From Photobacterium arenosum (GTDB taxonomy: Bacteria; Pseudomonadota; Gammaproteobacteria; Enterobacterales; Vibrionaceae): 64,000 nucleotides of DNA. Below the pieces are notes generated by a model. It worked only from the letters and a program-made list of their open reading frames with translations, searched no databases and had not been told where the DNA came from. The stretch lies in the NCBI RefSeq assembly GCF_014841115.1, contig NZ_JACYTP010000009.1, positions 62,001 through 126,000 of the forward strand, in the 5' to 3' direction. Numbering within the stretch: position 1 is the stretch's first letter; each line of letters begins with the position of its first letter. Positions 1 through 8,632 of this stretch are shown one piece after another. The position numbers were made by a program, and so were the translations under genes.

Positions 1-393
1 CAGGTCGCGTTTAGTAGTCAGTGCATAAGCAGAACAGGCCATGAAGGTCAGTGCAGTACCGCCCAGTGCCGGCATGATCACATGTCCCATACCTGCGCCA
101 ATATACATGTTCAGGATTGGGCCAAGGGTGTAACCCATGAAACCAGTGAGCAGGAAGGTAAAGACCAGCCCCAGGCTGCTGTCACGGTTCTTTTCTGTCA
201 GGAACAGCAAACCGTAAAAGCCAACCAGGGTGATGATGATGCCAGGATGTGGCAGGTTCATTGCCATTGAAACACCGGCTACCACGGCTGACCACAGTAA
301 GGTCAGGGATAACAGGAAATAAGTGTTACGCAGAACCTTGTTCGTTGACAGTACGCCTTCGTAGCCATTACTACGGACAATACGATCGTTCAT
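1..393 (-). CDS. yccA: YccA/Bax inhibitor-1 family membrane protein (partial, N-terminal part)
   Basis: The start codon is at 393 and the reading frame runs off the left edge, so only the first 131 residues are present. The protein begins [20 protein letters not shown] and then shows several hydrophobic segments, which fits the multi-pass Bax1-I/YccA family. In E. coli YccA is an inner-membrane substrate and modulator of the FtsH protease, and a similar role here is inferred. An AAGGGGAAG ribosome binding site lies just upstream of the ATG. It has no visible link to the flagellar genes that follow. Confidence 0.85.
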   Translation of the reverse strand, partial: MNDRIVRSNGYEGVLSTNKVLRNTYFLLSLTLLWSAVVAGVSMAMNLPHPGIIITLVGFYGLLFLTEKNRDSSLGLVFTFLLTGFMGYTLGPILNMYIGAGMGHVIMPALGGTALTFMACSAYALTTKRDL

Positions 394-609
394 AAATGCT
401 TCCCCTTAGGGTTAGTGTTGAAATCTACTATGCCATATATGGCGGCAACGCCGGCAAGTTTCAATAGTAAGTCATTGAAAATTTGAACCGAAATTGAAAA
501 AATCGTCGAAACTATTGGCTTAAATATACTGGAGACAGTGCCAATACCTATGATCAAAGATGTAACAGTGTGTAAATTTGACGGTTTGGCCCGTCTGATT
601 CAGGCAAGA

Positions 610-1806
610 CTAACGTATCGGGGGCGCATAATGCAAACCTCCCTGTGTCCAGAGACTGTTTTGTGCCCGCTGTATATGAAGCGGAGACTGGATGCCGACT
701 GTGCGATCAAAGCTTTCGCCGTAATTACCCACTTGTTTGATGATTTGATACGCCCAGTCCGGATTAAGGCCCAGGCTTTTCCCCTGTGGGCCGTCTAAGC
801 CAAGAAACCGGCGTATTTCAGGAATATTGCTGCTTTTCATCTCATCAATATTTTGCGAGCTGATCCCCAGCTCCTCGGCATTGATCATGGCATTCAGTGT
901 CCATTTCACTATGTTGTACCATTGGTCGTCTCCCTGACGAACCACAGGTCCCAGCGGTTCTTTGGAAATGATATCCGGTAAAATAATCGCGTCTTCGGCA
1001 TTTTTCAGATTCAGCCTTAAGCCGTAAAGGCCGGACTGATCCGCGGTCAGCACATCGCAACGGCCTTCTTCAAAGCCCATGATGGTTTCCTGCGCAGTAT
1101 CGAAGGGAACCAGAGTGTACATCAGATTATTGAGCTTGAAATAGTCCTCGAGGTTCAGCTCGGTGGTGGTACCAGACTGAACGCAAATGGTGGCGCCGGA
1201 CAAATCTGCCGCTCTGTTGGCATTGAGGGATTTTTTCACCATAAAGCCCTGGCCATCGAAATACAGGATACCGGCAAAATGCAGTTCAAGCGCCGTGTCG
1301 CGCTGCAAGGTCCAGGTGGTGTTGCGTGACAGTATGTCTATTTCGCCTTTCTGCAGTGCCGCAAAGCGCTCTCGGGCATTGAGAGGGATAAATTTGACTT
1401 TGCTTTTATCACCCAGTGCTGCGGCGGCGACAGCCTGGCAGAACTCTACATCCAGGCCATACCATTCGCCTTTCTGATTGGGTATGGAGAATCCGGGCAA
1501 CCCGGTACTGACCCCGCATTCGAGATAACCTTTTTCTGTTATACGTTGTAAGGTCGGGGAAAAGCTGATTTTTTTGCTCAGCCGGCCCCTGAGTGTATTG
1601 ACTTCTTTTTCAAGCTCTTCAACACGTTGCGAATCCTGACTCAGGAGGCTTTGTACCGGCTGTTCTTCCAGCTGCTGTTCGAGCATCTCGACTTTGTTTT
1701 CCAGCGCTTTGACTAACGCTTTGTCTTGTGCGTTATCGCGATCGCACCCTGAGATCATCAGCAGGCATAGGGCTCCCAGCAGACAAGCCTGAATCGTGTC
1801 CGTCAT
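610..1806 (-). CDS. Amino-acid-binding periplasmic lipoprotein (AapJ/BztA-like)
   Basis: This 398-residue protein has a lipoprotein signal ending in LMISGC, so it is probably anchored in a membrane facing the periplasm. A Glu/Leu/Gln-rich coiled-coil of about 50 residues follows. From about residue 85 it reads as a type-3 solute-binding protein of the general L-amino-acid transporter group, with the typical C-terminus WTQGGLHYAPPIR. AapJ-type proteins are normally soluble periplasmic proteins encoded with permease and ATPase genes. Here none is adjacent and the coiled-coil spacer is unusual. It may deliver ligand to a transporter or sensor encoded elsewhere; that is inference. Confidence 0.8.
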   Translation of the reverse strand: MTDTIQACLLGALCLLMISGCDRDNAQDKALVKALENKVEMLEQQLEEQPVQSLLSQDSQRVEELEKEVNTLRGRLSKKISFSPTLQRITEKGYLECGVSTGLPGFSIPNQKGEWYGLDVEFCQAVAAAALGDKSKVKFIPLNARERFAALQKGEIDILSRNTTWTLQRDTALELHFAGILYFDGQGFMVKKSLNANRAADLSGATICVQSGTTTELNLEDYFKLNNLMYTLVPFDTAQETIMGFEEGRCDVLTADQSGLYGLRLNLKNAEDAIILPDIISKEPLGPVVRQGDDQWYNIVKWTLNAMINAEELGISSQNIDEMKSSNIPEIRRFLGLDGPQGKSLGLNPDWAYQIIKQVGNYGESFDRTVGIQSPLHIQRAQNSLWTQGGLHYAPPIR

Positions 1807-1919
1807 AACGTGTCCTTCTGCTTCATCGGTCTGTCGGTGAGAACCGACAGGTAATGATAATTAATAGAAATATCAATCTTCAGTATAGGAACCGTTCACG
1901 GATGTGCGAGTATCAATAT

Positions 1920-2693
1920 TTATAAAGGGATCAGTGGTTTGACAGGCGACATATTAATGACCTCCCGTTTAGCAAACAGATCAGTCAGTATCCGGGTTTC
2001 CATATCGGTGGGCGGGCGGCTGACGGTCAGCCTCAGAAGAGGGTCTTTTGAGCTTGCCTGTCGGGTCAGTGCGTCCAGATCCACAACCGAAAGCAGCGCA
2101 TGAAATTTGTGCACATAGTCGCGGGTTTCCTTCGGTAACGAGAGCGCCGTGAACCGGCGGCTGTTGGCTTTTTTTATGGCCCGGCCGACCCTGCCTTCAC
2201 CGGCATTGTAGGCGGCCAGTGTCAGCGCAAGGTCCTGATCGAACTTGTTGTACAGAAATGACAGGTAAGCGACGGCGGCCTGAGTGCTCTTTTTAACATC
2301 AAAGCGTTCGTCGTTATCTGCCTGTACCTGTAATCCGAACCGCTCGGCGGTGGCCGGTATCAGCTGCCACAGGCCGGCTGCATTGGCTGACGAGATCGCA
2401 TCCACTCTGAACGTGGATTCAATCATGGGCAGTAACGCCAGGTTGGCCGGGAGCTGTTTACTACGCAGTACCTGCTCAATATTTAGCAGTGTTTCTTTAT
2501 TGCGCAGCAGGTGTCGCTGAATCAGCTGGCGGTGGGGCAGTAACTTGTCGACCTGAGCCTGTAACGCATCGGCACTGAGAGAAAAAGACGAAGAAGCCGG
2601 GTTGGCTAATGCGAAACCCGGCAGGATGATCAGTGTGAACCAACAACAGAAACCGGCCCAAAAGCAGGAGCCGGTTTTGCGGGCAATCGTCAT
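1920..2693 (-). CDS. Secreted lytic transglycosylase (SLT/MltD-like), flagellar-linked
   Basis: This 257-residue protein has a signal peptide (about residues 1-30, ending FALA). The SLT catalytic domain follows: the Glu of IESTF (E92) is the expected catalytic acid, then GLWQLIPATA and AYNAGEG, the standard motifs of family 1 lytic transglycosylases. No LysM repeats follow, so it is shorter than MltD. The gene starts one base after the flgN stop and is evidently cotranscribed with flgA-M-N. Because FlgJ in this cluster lacks a muramidase domain, this enzyme is the obvious candidate for opening peptidoglycan for the lateral rod; that role is inferred from context. Confidence 0.88.
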   Translation of the reverse strand: MTIARKTGSCFWAGFCCWFTLIILPGFALANPASSSFSLSADALQAQVDKLLPHRQLIQRHLLRNKETLLNIEQVLRSKQLPANLALLPMIESTFRVDAISSANAAGLWQLIPATAERFGLQVQADNDERFDVKKSTQAAVAYLSFLYNKFDQDLALTLAAYNAGEGRVGRAIKKANSRRFTALSLPKETRDYVHKFHALLSVVDLDALTRQASSKDPLLRLTVSRPPTDMETRILTDLFAKREVINMSPVKPLIPL

Positions 2694-2694
2694 A

Positions 2695-3126
2695 TCAGCT
2701 CTGCATCAACGCCGTGCCATAGGCAGGTTCGCCTTTAATCTGCATCAGCAACTCACCGTAAGAGGCGGACAGATTGCCGTTTACCTGATTGGCTTTCTGG
2801 CAGGACTGGATGTGATTCTCCAGTTGCTGCCAGCTCTGGCGAACCTGAGTATTCAGGGGTGACGGCAGTTTTTTCATCAGTATTGTCATACCTTGCTTAT
2901 CGGCAGACAGCCCGAGCTGTTGTAATAACTGCCTGCGCTGCGAGGCGCTGTGCTGAAGCTGAGCAAGCAAATGTTCCTGCTTTTTTACCAGTTCGGATAA
3001 CGTCGTACCGTTAAACTGCAGATAACTGGCTTGCTGCCTTAACAGCAGTTGTCCGAGCTGCTGGTAAGCCTGAAGGTCGTGGCGGATCCCTTGAATCAGT
3101 GCTTTCACTATCTGCTGCTTGCTCAT
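2695..3126 (-). CDS. flgN: Lateral flagellar export chaperone FlgN
   Basis: About 143 residues, rich in Gln and Leu and helical throughout, as expected for the FlgN chaperone that escorts the hook-filament junction proteins FlgK and FlgL to the export gate in the cytoplasm. An ATG at 3138 overlaps the flgM stop. The ATG at 3126 is preferred because GAGG lies six bases upstream of it. Identification rests mainly on length, helical character and position after flgM, since FlgN sequences diverge strongly. Confidence 0.8.
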   Translation of the reverse strand: MSKQQIVKALIQGIRHDLQAYQQLGQLLLRQQASYLQFNGTTLSELVKKQEHLLAQLQHSASQRRQLLQQLGLSADKQGMTILMKKLPSPLNTQVRQSWQQLENHIQSCQKANQVNGNLSASYGELLMQIKGEPAYGTALMQS

Positions 3127-3134
3127 GTCTGGCC

Positions 3135-3416
3135 TCATTCGTGTCCGGTGTGGAATTCCAGAATCGCGCTGGACAGGGTATCAATGTCGAGTTTGAGATC
3201 GCCTTTTGCCAGTGCCTGCTTTACCGCATTCACTTTTTCCATATCGATGTCTGGTAAGTCGGCCAGTTTTTCCTGCGCCTGTGAAATGATCTGGTTGCTG
3301 ACGCTGATCACTGGCTCCAGGCCTTTTGCCTTACCTGCGGTTTCCACTTGTGCCGGGCTGGACGGACGCTGTGTTGACGACGCCACTTGAGAATTAATTA
3401 CTTTGTCAATTTTCAT
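3135..3416 (-). CDS. flgM: Anti-sigma-28 factor FlgM (lateral)
   Basis: This 93-residue protein has the FlgM layout: a flexible, Ser/Pro/Gln-rich N-terminus needed for export and a C-terminal helical region (VNAVKQALAKGDLKLDIDTL) that binds and inhibits sigma-28. The cognate sigma factor is presumably LafS at 23225-23953. FlgM is normally secreted through the hook-basal body once the hook is complete, releasing the sigma factor for flagellin expression. It lies between flgA and flgN; an 80-base gap separates it from flgA. Confidence 0.88.
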   Translation of the reverse strand: MKIDKVINSQVASSTQRPSSPAQVETAGKAKGLEPVISVSNQIISQAQEKLADLPDIDMEKVNAVKQALAKGDLKLDIDTLSSAILEFHTGHE

Positions 3417-3496
3417 GAATTTATCCTGCTCGCTTTTTCTACCGCTTGAATTTAAGTATCTGCTAAAGAGGAAAAGCGACCGCTTCCGGGCGGAAA

Positions 3497-4309
3497 TTAA
3501 AAAATAGTTTCAACTTTTCCACGCTCAACCACTAAAGCCTGAATGACCTTTCCTGAACTGATATTGCGGACAGAAACTTGTTCACCTTTAACACCACTTT
3601 GTAAAGCTTCTCCTTTCATGCTGGCCTCCAGGCCATTTTTGCTGGCCACTATAACGACAGCGTCACCTTCCTCGACCAGCCACAGTGGCTGGAGCTGTAG
3701 TGGGTTGATGATCTGGCCGCTGCGGATTCGCCTCAGGGTTCGCTGGCCAATGAGCTGCTCGGGACGGGTCGCAAACGCTTCATTGCGGCTCAGAGTCAGG
3801 ATCTGAGGTTTGAGCATGGTTGCCGACAGCTTGGTATCCCGCCTGATGTGTGTGGTTGAGACGATAACCGGTAACCGGATACTGACCTGCGCCGTAATGT
3901 TCAGTTTCCATGGCTGAGGGCCGGACTGGCATTCGAGCTGACGGCGCAAATAGCCCACCGGCAAGCTTTGTTGATCGGCGGCGCTGATGTACAGCGCAGT
4001 GTCACAGGCCGGCAGGTGATCCACGGAAGCCGGCACACTAATACTGATCTCAGTGTGATAGTCCGGCCATTGTTGCCTTGACGCATAGCTGGCGATTTCC
4101 TGCTCTATCTGAGCCTGAGTCCAGGCCACCAGTTCAGACTCATCCTGTTTGTTGCCGCTGTCAGCCAGGACAGCAGAAGGGATCATTAATGCCGTTGCCC
4201 ACAGCGCGAGAATGTGGCCGGATTTCCTGTTTCCTGATTTCCGCTTATGTGTGAAAGGGCGGAAGTTCCGCTTCCCTTCCTCTTTGTAACCTATTGAAAA
4301 ATAATACAT
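3497..4309 (-). CDS. flgA: P-ring assembly chaperone FlgA (lateral)
   Basis: The 270-residue frame carries a C-terminal SAF/FlgA domain (from about residue 150: VSTTHIRRDTKLSATML, GQRTLRRIRSGQII, then an SxGxV-type ending), typical of the periplasmic chaperone for FlgI P-ring assembly. A hydrophobic export signal (ILALWATALMIPSAVLA) occurs only after about 31 basic residues, so the N-terminus is long or the true start is downstream at a non-ATG codon. No ribosome site precedes the ATG at 4309. It is divergent from flgB and leads the flgA-M-N-transglycosylase unit. Confidence 0.85.
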   Translation of the reverse strand: MYYFSIGYKEEGKRNFRPFTHKRKSGNRKSGHILALWATALMIPSAVLADSGNKQDESELVAWTQAQIEQEIASYASRQQWPDYHTEISISVPASVDHLPACDTALYISAADQQSLPVGYLRRQLECQSGPQPWKLNITAQVSIRLPVIVSTTHIRRDTKLSATMLKPQILTLSRNEAFATRPEQLIGQRTLRRIRSGQIINPLQLQPLWLVEEGDAVVIVASKNGLEASMKGEALQSGVKGEQVSVRNISSGKVIQALVVERGKVETIF

Positions 4310-4316
4310 AAAATAT

Positions 4317-4331
4317 TGGCATGTTTCTTGT
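4317..4331 (+). promoter_or_regulatory. Sigma-54-type promoter for flgB operon
   Basis: TGGCATGTTTCTTGT matches the -24/-12 pattern TGGCAY-N5-TTGY. The GG and the -12 G are ten bases apart and the site lies about 43 bases before the flgB ATG. It fits control by LafK, the sigma-54 activator encoded in this window. The final GT instead of GC is a slight departure from consensus. Confidence 0.6.
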
Positions 4332-4373
4332 TAGTAGTCATGGTGCAAGCGTGACCGATTTAAAGGAAAAACA

Positions 4374-4733
4374 ATGGCGATCAGTTTTGAAAATGCGCTG
4401 GGTGTCCATCCTGATGCGCTTAATTTCAGGGTACAGCGCAGCAAAGTATTGGCAAGCAACTTAGCAAATGTCGATACCCCTGGATATCTCGCCAGAGACC
4501 TGGCGTTTGAAAGCGTGATGAAAAACACAAGCTCACGAGTGGACACACCCCCACCGCAATTGGATGTGAGCGCGAAATACCGGGTGCCGTACCAGAACAG
4601 CAAAACCGGTAATACCGTTGAGCTGGGCGTGGAACAAGCCAAGTTTGCCCAGAACAACATGGATTTTCAAACCAGTCTGACCTTTATGAACATGAAGTTC
4701 AGCGGACTGGCCAAAGCAATTGAGGGTCGTTAA
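4374..4733 (+). CDS. flgB: Flagellar proximal rod protein FlgB (lateral)
   Basis: A 119-residue rod protein whose N-terminal helix contains the rod/hook signature (RSKVLASNLANVDTPGYLARD, given here by its core ASNLANVDTPGY). FlgB is the first rod subunit and is exported without a cleaved signal. It is the first gene of a long operon running to 14279 and is preceded by an AAAGGA ribosome site. The size is slightly below the E. coli protein (138). Confidence 0.95.
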   Translation: MAISFENALGVHPDALNFRVQRSKVLASNLANVDTPGYLARDLAFESVMKNTSSRVDTPPPQLDVSAKYRVPYQNSKTGNTVELGVEQAKFAQNNMDFQTSLTFMNMKFSGLAKAIEGR

Positions 4734-4738
4734 ACACT

Positions 4739-5176
4739 ATGGCTTTTACGGACATCTACTCAATCGCTGGTTCTGCAATGACGGCGCAAACCGTCCGTCT
4801 GAATACGGTAGCCAGTAACCTGGCTAATGCCGATGCAGTAGCCAGCAATCCTAATGATGCTTACAAAGCGCTGAAACCTGTGTTTGCTACTGTGTACAGC
4901 CAGACACAATTAACTGCCGACAAAGATGTGTACCCGAATGCGGAAGTGCGCATTGTCGATGTGGTTCAGCATGAGAGCAAAGTGGACAAGCGTTTCGAAC
5001 CGAATAACCCGCTGGCGAATGATGAAGGCTATGTCTTCTATCCGGGTATCGACGTTGTGGCGGAAATGGCAGATATGATGTCCGCCACCCGCAGTTACGA
5101 GACCAATGTCGAAGTGCTGGCCAATGTGAAAAGTATGCAGCAGGGCCTGCTGCGTCTGGGGGAGGGTAGCCGATGA
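4739..5176 (+). CDS. flgC: Flagellar proximal rod protein FlgC (lateral)
   Basis: A 145-residue rod subunit with the N-terminal signature TVASNLANADAV and the C-terminal helix of rod proteins (ATRSYETNVEVLANVKSM). It begins five bases after flgB and its stop overlaps the start of flgD, indicating translational coupling. It stacks with FlgB and FlgF in the proximal rod. Confidence 0.95.
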   Translation: MAFTDIYSIAGSAMTAQTVRLNTVASNLANADAVASNPNDAYKALKPVFATVYSQTQLTADKDVYPNAEVRIVDVVQHESKVDKRFEPNNPLANDEGYVFYPGIDVVAEMADMMSATRSYETNVEVLANVKSMQQGLLRLGEGSR

Positions 5177-5850
5177 GCTTAGCACAATACACCGCCTTGT
5201 CCGGGGATAGCCCGGCAACCACAAGCGGCAATAACGGTGTTCAGGCAAACCGTACCAGTGATAACAGCGCCGATGCCCTGCAGAACGAGTTCCTGACCCT
5301 GATGGTGGCTCAGATCCAGAATCAGGATCCGCTCAACCCGCTCGACGGCACAGAATACGTCGGTCAGCTGGCGCAGTTCTCTCAGGTTCAGAGCACCGAG
5401 AATATGTCCAAGATGATGCAGAACAGCATGGTCTTGATGGACAACATGCAGGTACTGGCAACGGCAGGTTTAGTCGGTCAGACCGTGTATGTCAGCACCA
5501 ATGAAATGACACTGGGTGAAGGCACGCAGAGCGGCAAGATTGAACTGGCGCACGCGTCTAATCAGGTCAATCTGCTGCTGGAAGATGATTATGGCCGTGT
5601 GACCAAAGTACCGCTGGGAGCGCACGGTGCCGGGGATGTGGATTTCACCATTGACCCGGAAGCGCTGGAACTGCCGGAAGGTAACTACACAGTGTCAGTG
5701 GAAGTCCAGTCCGGCCAGACAGAACCCAAGGTGCTGCTGGCTGGTCAGGTTGAACAAGTACGTGTTCCAAGTAACGGGGGCTCAGCCCTGGTCAATGTTG
5801 CCGGTGTCGGCAGCATTCCTTTCTACCAGATTAGCCAGTTCGGCAGCTGA
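5173..5850 (+). CDS. flgD: Flagellar hook-capping protein FlgD (lateral)
   Basis: A 225-residue protein with the FlgD N-terminal motif (LQNEFLTLMVAQIQNQDPLNP), which is conserved in hook scaffolding proteins, and a C-terminal FlgD Ig-like/Tudor-like region. It forms the temporary cap on which FlgE polymerises. Its start overlaps the flgC stop by four bases. Confidence 0.95.
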   Translation: MSLAQYTALSGDSPATTSGNNGVQANRTSDNSADALQNEFLTLMVAQIQNQDPLNPLDGTEYVGQLAQFSQVQSTENMSKMMQNSMVLMDNMQVLATAGLVGQTVYVSTNEMTLGEGTQSGKIELAHASNQVNLLLEDDYGRVTKVPLGAHGAGDVDFTIDPEALELPEGNYTVSVEVQSGQTEPKVLLAGQVEQVRVPSNGGSALVNVAGVGSIPFYQISQFGS

Positions 5851-5876
5851 TTTTCATACAAGATAACGAGGATATT

Positions 5877-7064
5877 ATGAGTTTTGATATCGCGCTGAGT
5901 GGCCTGGGAGCCACCAATACACAGCTCAATACCATCAGTAACAACATTGCAAACGTGTCGACCACGGGTTTTAAAGAGTCACGTACTGAGTTCTCTTCTG
6001 TTTACAACGGTATTCAGGCCGGTGGTGTGGAAGTGGCTGCCATCTCTCAGAACTTTGATAAAAATGGCACGGTGAGCGGCACGGGTCGTTCACTGGATCT
6101 GGCTATCGGTGGTAACGGCTTTTTCGTCACTAAAGATACCAGTGGTCAGGTTGTTTATACCCGCTCTGGCGTGTTCAACACAGATAAAGACAACAACATT
6201 ATCAGTAACACTGGCATGAAGCTGCAAGGTTATACCGTTGACGGTAATAACAATCTGCAATCGGGCGCTGTGGGTGATCTGCAAATTAAAACGGCGTCGC
6301 TGGCTGCCAAAGCCACTGATCGTGTGGATTTCGTTGCTAACTTCGATTCTCGCGTGAACACGCCTGCGGTTGCGCCGTTCAATATGGGCGACCACGATAC
6401 GTATAACTCTTCTTACACCACCAAGGTGTACGACTCGCTGGGTAATCCGCACACCATGACCCAGTATTTCGTGAAAACCGGTGCTAACGCCTGGGACATT
6501 CATGTTTCTGTTGACGGTGCTGCACCGGGTGCACCTCAGGCGGCGACATTTAATACTGACGGTACGCTGGCCACACCGGCGGCACCTTTCAATATTGCCT
6601 TTAACCCTGCCGGTGCTGACCCAATGAGTGTGGACATCGACCTGCTGGGTACTACACAGTTCGGCGCCGATTTCGGCACCAGTACCAACAACCCGAACGG
6701 TTATTCATCCGGTGAACTGACAGGCGTGCGCGTTGAAGATAACGGCATGGTATACGCCACTTACACCAATGGTCAGTCGTTGCTGCAGGGTCAGGTCATG
6801 CTGGCCGATTTTGCTAACCCGCAAGCTCTGGTCAAAGTCAGCAACACTGGCTGGCAGCAAAGCTTTGGATCGGGTGCACCGATTACCGGTCAGCCTGGCA
6901 GCGGTATTCTGGGCAGCCTGTCGCCGGGGGCGCTGGAAGGCTCTAACGTGGATCTGACCAGCGAACTGGTCAACCTGATGACAGCACAGCGTAACTATCA
7001 GGCGAACGCCAAAACCATCTCGACCACAGAGCAGCTGACCCAAGCGCTGTTCAACGCAATTTAA
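5877..7064 (+). CDS. flgE: Flagellar hook protein FlgE (lateral)
   Basis: The 395-residue hook subunit begins with the signature ALSGLGATNTQLNTISNNIA and ends with the conserved SNVDLTSELVNLMTAQRNYQ helix. The central region is the FlgE domain with many Asn/Thr/Gly residues. A GAGGATATT ribosome site precedes the ATG. Confidence 0.97.
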   Translation: MSFDIALSGLGATNTQLNTISNNIANVSTTGFKESRTEFSSVYNGIQAGGVEVAAISQNFDKNGTVSGTGRSLDLAIGGNGFFVTKDTSGQVVYTRSGVFNTDKDNNIISNTGMKLQGYTVDGNNNLQSGAVGDLQIKTASLAAKATDRVDFVANFDSRVNTPAVAPFNMGDHDTYNSSYTTKVYDSLGNPHTMTQYFVKTGANAWDIHVSVDGAAPGAPQAATFNTDGTLATPAAPFNIAFNPAGADPMSVDIDLLGTTQFGADFGTSTNNPNGYSSGELTGVRVEDNGMVYATYTNGQSLLQGQVMLADFANPQALVKVSNTGWQQSFGSGAPITGQPGSGILGSLSPGALEGSNVDLTSELVNLMTAQRNYQANAKTISTTEQLTQALFNAI

Positions 7065-7074
7065 GGGTGAGTTG

Positions 7075-7806
7075 ATGGATAGCTTGTTATACACAGCAAC
7101 CAGTGGAGCAAGTCGGGTACTGAGCGCACAGCAGGTGCGCTCGAACAACCTGTCGAATGCCGATACCACAGGTTTTCGTGCCGACATGGAAAGAGCAAAG
7201 AGTTATGCCATTCAGGGACGTGGTTTTGACGGCAGCACTATGGTGGTAACGAACTCGGCCTCGACCCGTTTTGATGCTGGTGACATGGTGAAAACCGGTC
7301 GCAAGCTGGATATCGCCATTAATGGTGATGGTTTTCTGACAGTACAAAGCCCGGATGGCGGTGAGTCTTACACCCGTGCCGGTAACCTGAAAATTGATCA
7401 GCAGGGCAACCTGACAGTCAACGGTTTCCCTGTAATGGCAGAAGGCGAACCTATCGTTATTCCGCCTAACCAGAGCATTGAAATCAGTGAAACCGGCATG
7501 GTGACTGTCATTCCGCCGGGTGGTGGTGCGGAACTGGAAGTCGGCCAGCTAAAACTGGTTAACCCGAATATTGCCGATGTTCAGAAAATGAATGATGGCT
7601 TGCTTCAAGCCCGTGACGGTAATGATTTCGCTGCGGATGCCACAGTGCGTCTGGCACCTGAACACCTGGAAGGCAGTAACGTTTCCGCGATTGAAGAACT
7701 GGTCAGCGTCATGTCGCTGACGCGTAATTTCGAAATGCAGGTGCGGATGATGAAAACCGCAGAAAAACTCGCTCAGGCTGGTAACCGTCTGCTGCGTAAC
7801 GGCTAA
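7075..7806 (+). CDS. flgF: Flagellar proximal rod protein FlgF (lateral)
   Basis: About 243 residues with the rod signature (QQVRSNNLSNADTTGFRAD) near the N-terminus and the C-terminal rod motif ending GNRLLRNG. A TTG at 7072 is in frame, but the ATG at 7075 is preferred because AAGGG lies seven bases upstream. It joins FlgB and FlgC in the proximal rod. Confidence 0.95.
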   Translation: MDSLLYTATSGASRVLSAQQVRSNNLSNADTTGFRADMERAKSYAIQGRGFDGSTMVVTNSASTRFDAGDMVKTGRKLDIAINGDGFLTVQSPDGGESYTRAGNLKIDQQGNLTVNGFPVMAEGEPIVIPPNQSIEISETGMVTVIPPGGGAELEVGQLKLVNPNIADVQKMNDGLLQARDGNDFAADATVRLAPEHLEGSNVSAIEELVSVMSLTRNFEMQVRMMKTAEKLAQAGNRLLRNG

Positions 7807-7823
7807 TAAAAAGGAGAGATCAC

Positions 7824-8609
7824 ATGCATTCTGCATTATGGGTCAGCAAAACGGGTATGGCGGCGCAAGACACCAAGATGACCGCCATCTCGAACAACCT
7901 GGCAAACGTTAACACAGTAGGTTTTAAACGCGACCGCGTTGTTTTTGAAGACCTCTTCTACACCATTCAGCGTCAGCCGGGTGCGCCGGTCGACCAGGTT
8001 AATGAACTGCCGACAGGTGTGCAGTTGGGTAGCGGTGTGCGAGTTGTCGGCACACAGAAAGTCTTTACCCAGGGTAACACGCAAAACACCAGCCAGGACT
8101 TGGATATAGCCATCATGGGTGGTGGCTTCTTCCAGATTGAAAACTCTGACGGTGAAGTCATGTACAGCCGCAACGGCCAGTTTCATGTCAACTCGGAAGG
8201 GCTGATTGTCAATACTCAGGGTCTGCCGCTGATTCCTCAAATTGAGATCCCGAATGCGGCCACCCGAATCAGTATCGGTGTAGACGGCACAGTCGCGGCG
8301 CAGGTTGCCGGTGATCCGCAGCCGCAGGAACTGGGTCAGATCACTCTGGCGCAATTCGCAAACCCGGCCGGTCTGGAAGCGCTGGGCGGCAACCTGTATC
8401 GCGAGACAGAAGCCAGCGGCCAGCCGGATGAACTGGTACCGGGTCTGGACGGGGCGGGCAGCATCAAACAAGGTGCGCTGGAAGGCTCTAACGTGCAGGT
8501 GGTGGAAGAGATGGTCGATATGATCACCACGCAACGTGCGTACGAAATGAACGCCAAAGTCGTCTCAGCTGCGGATGACATGCTGAAGTTTGTCGCGCAG
8601 TCAGTTTAA
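7824..8609 (+). CDS. flgG: Flagellar distal rod protein FlgG (lateral)
   Basis: A 261-residue distal rod subunit with the N-terminal motif MTAISNNLANVNTVGFKRD and the C-terminal motif SNVQVVEEMVDMITTQRAYE. Its length equals that of the enterobacterial protein (260). FlgG forms the drive-shaft segment passing through the P and L rings. AAGGAGAG precedes the start. Confidence 0.97.
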   Translation: MHSALWVSKTGMAAQDTKMTAISNNLANVNTVGFKRDRVVFEDLFYTIQRQPGAPVDQVNELPTGVQLGSGVRVVGTQKVFTQGNTQNTSQDLDIAIMGGGFFQIENSDGEVMYSRNGQFHVNSEGLIVNTQGLPLIPQIEIPNAATRISIGVDGTVAAQVAGDPQPQELGQITLAQFANPAGLEALGGNLYRETEASGQPDELVPGLDGAGSIKQGALEGSNVQVVEEMVDMITTQRAYEMNAKVVSAADDMLKFVAQSV

Positions 8610-8632
8610 TGCTTACACCGAAAGGAAATCCT

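Noticed and set aside
538-798. Open plus-strand frame of 86 codons
   Set aside because: It lies largely inside the binding-protein gene on the other strand and has no ribosome site or family features.
3417-3496. Sigma-28 promoter for flgM
   Set aside because: A GCGGTAGA sequence loosely resembles the -10 box but there is no matching -35 at 15 bases.
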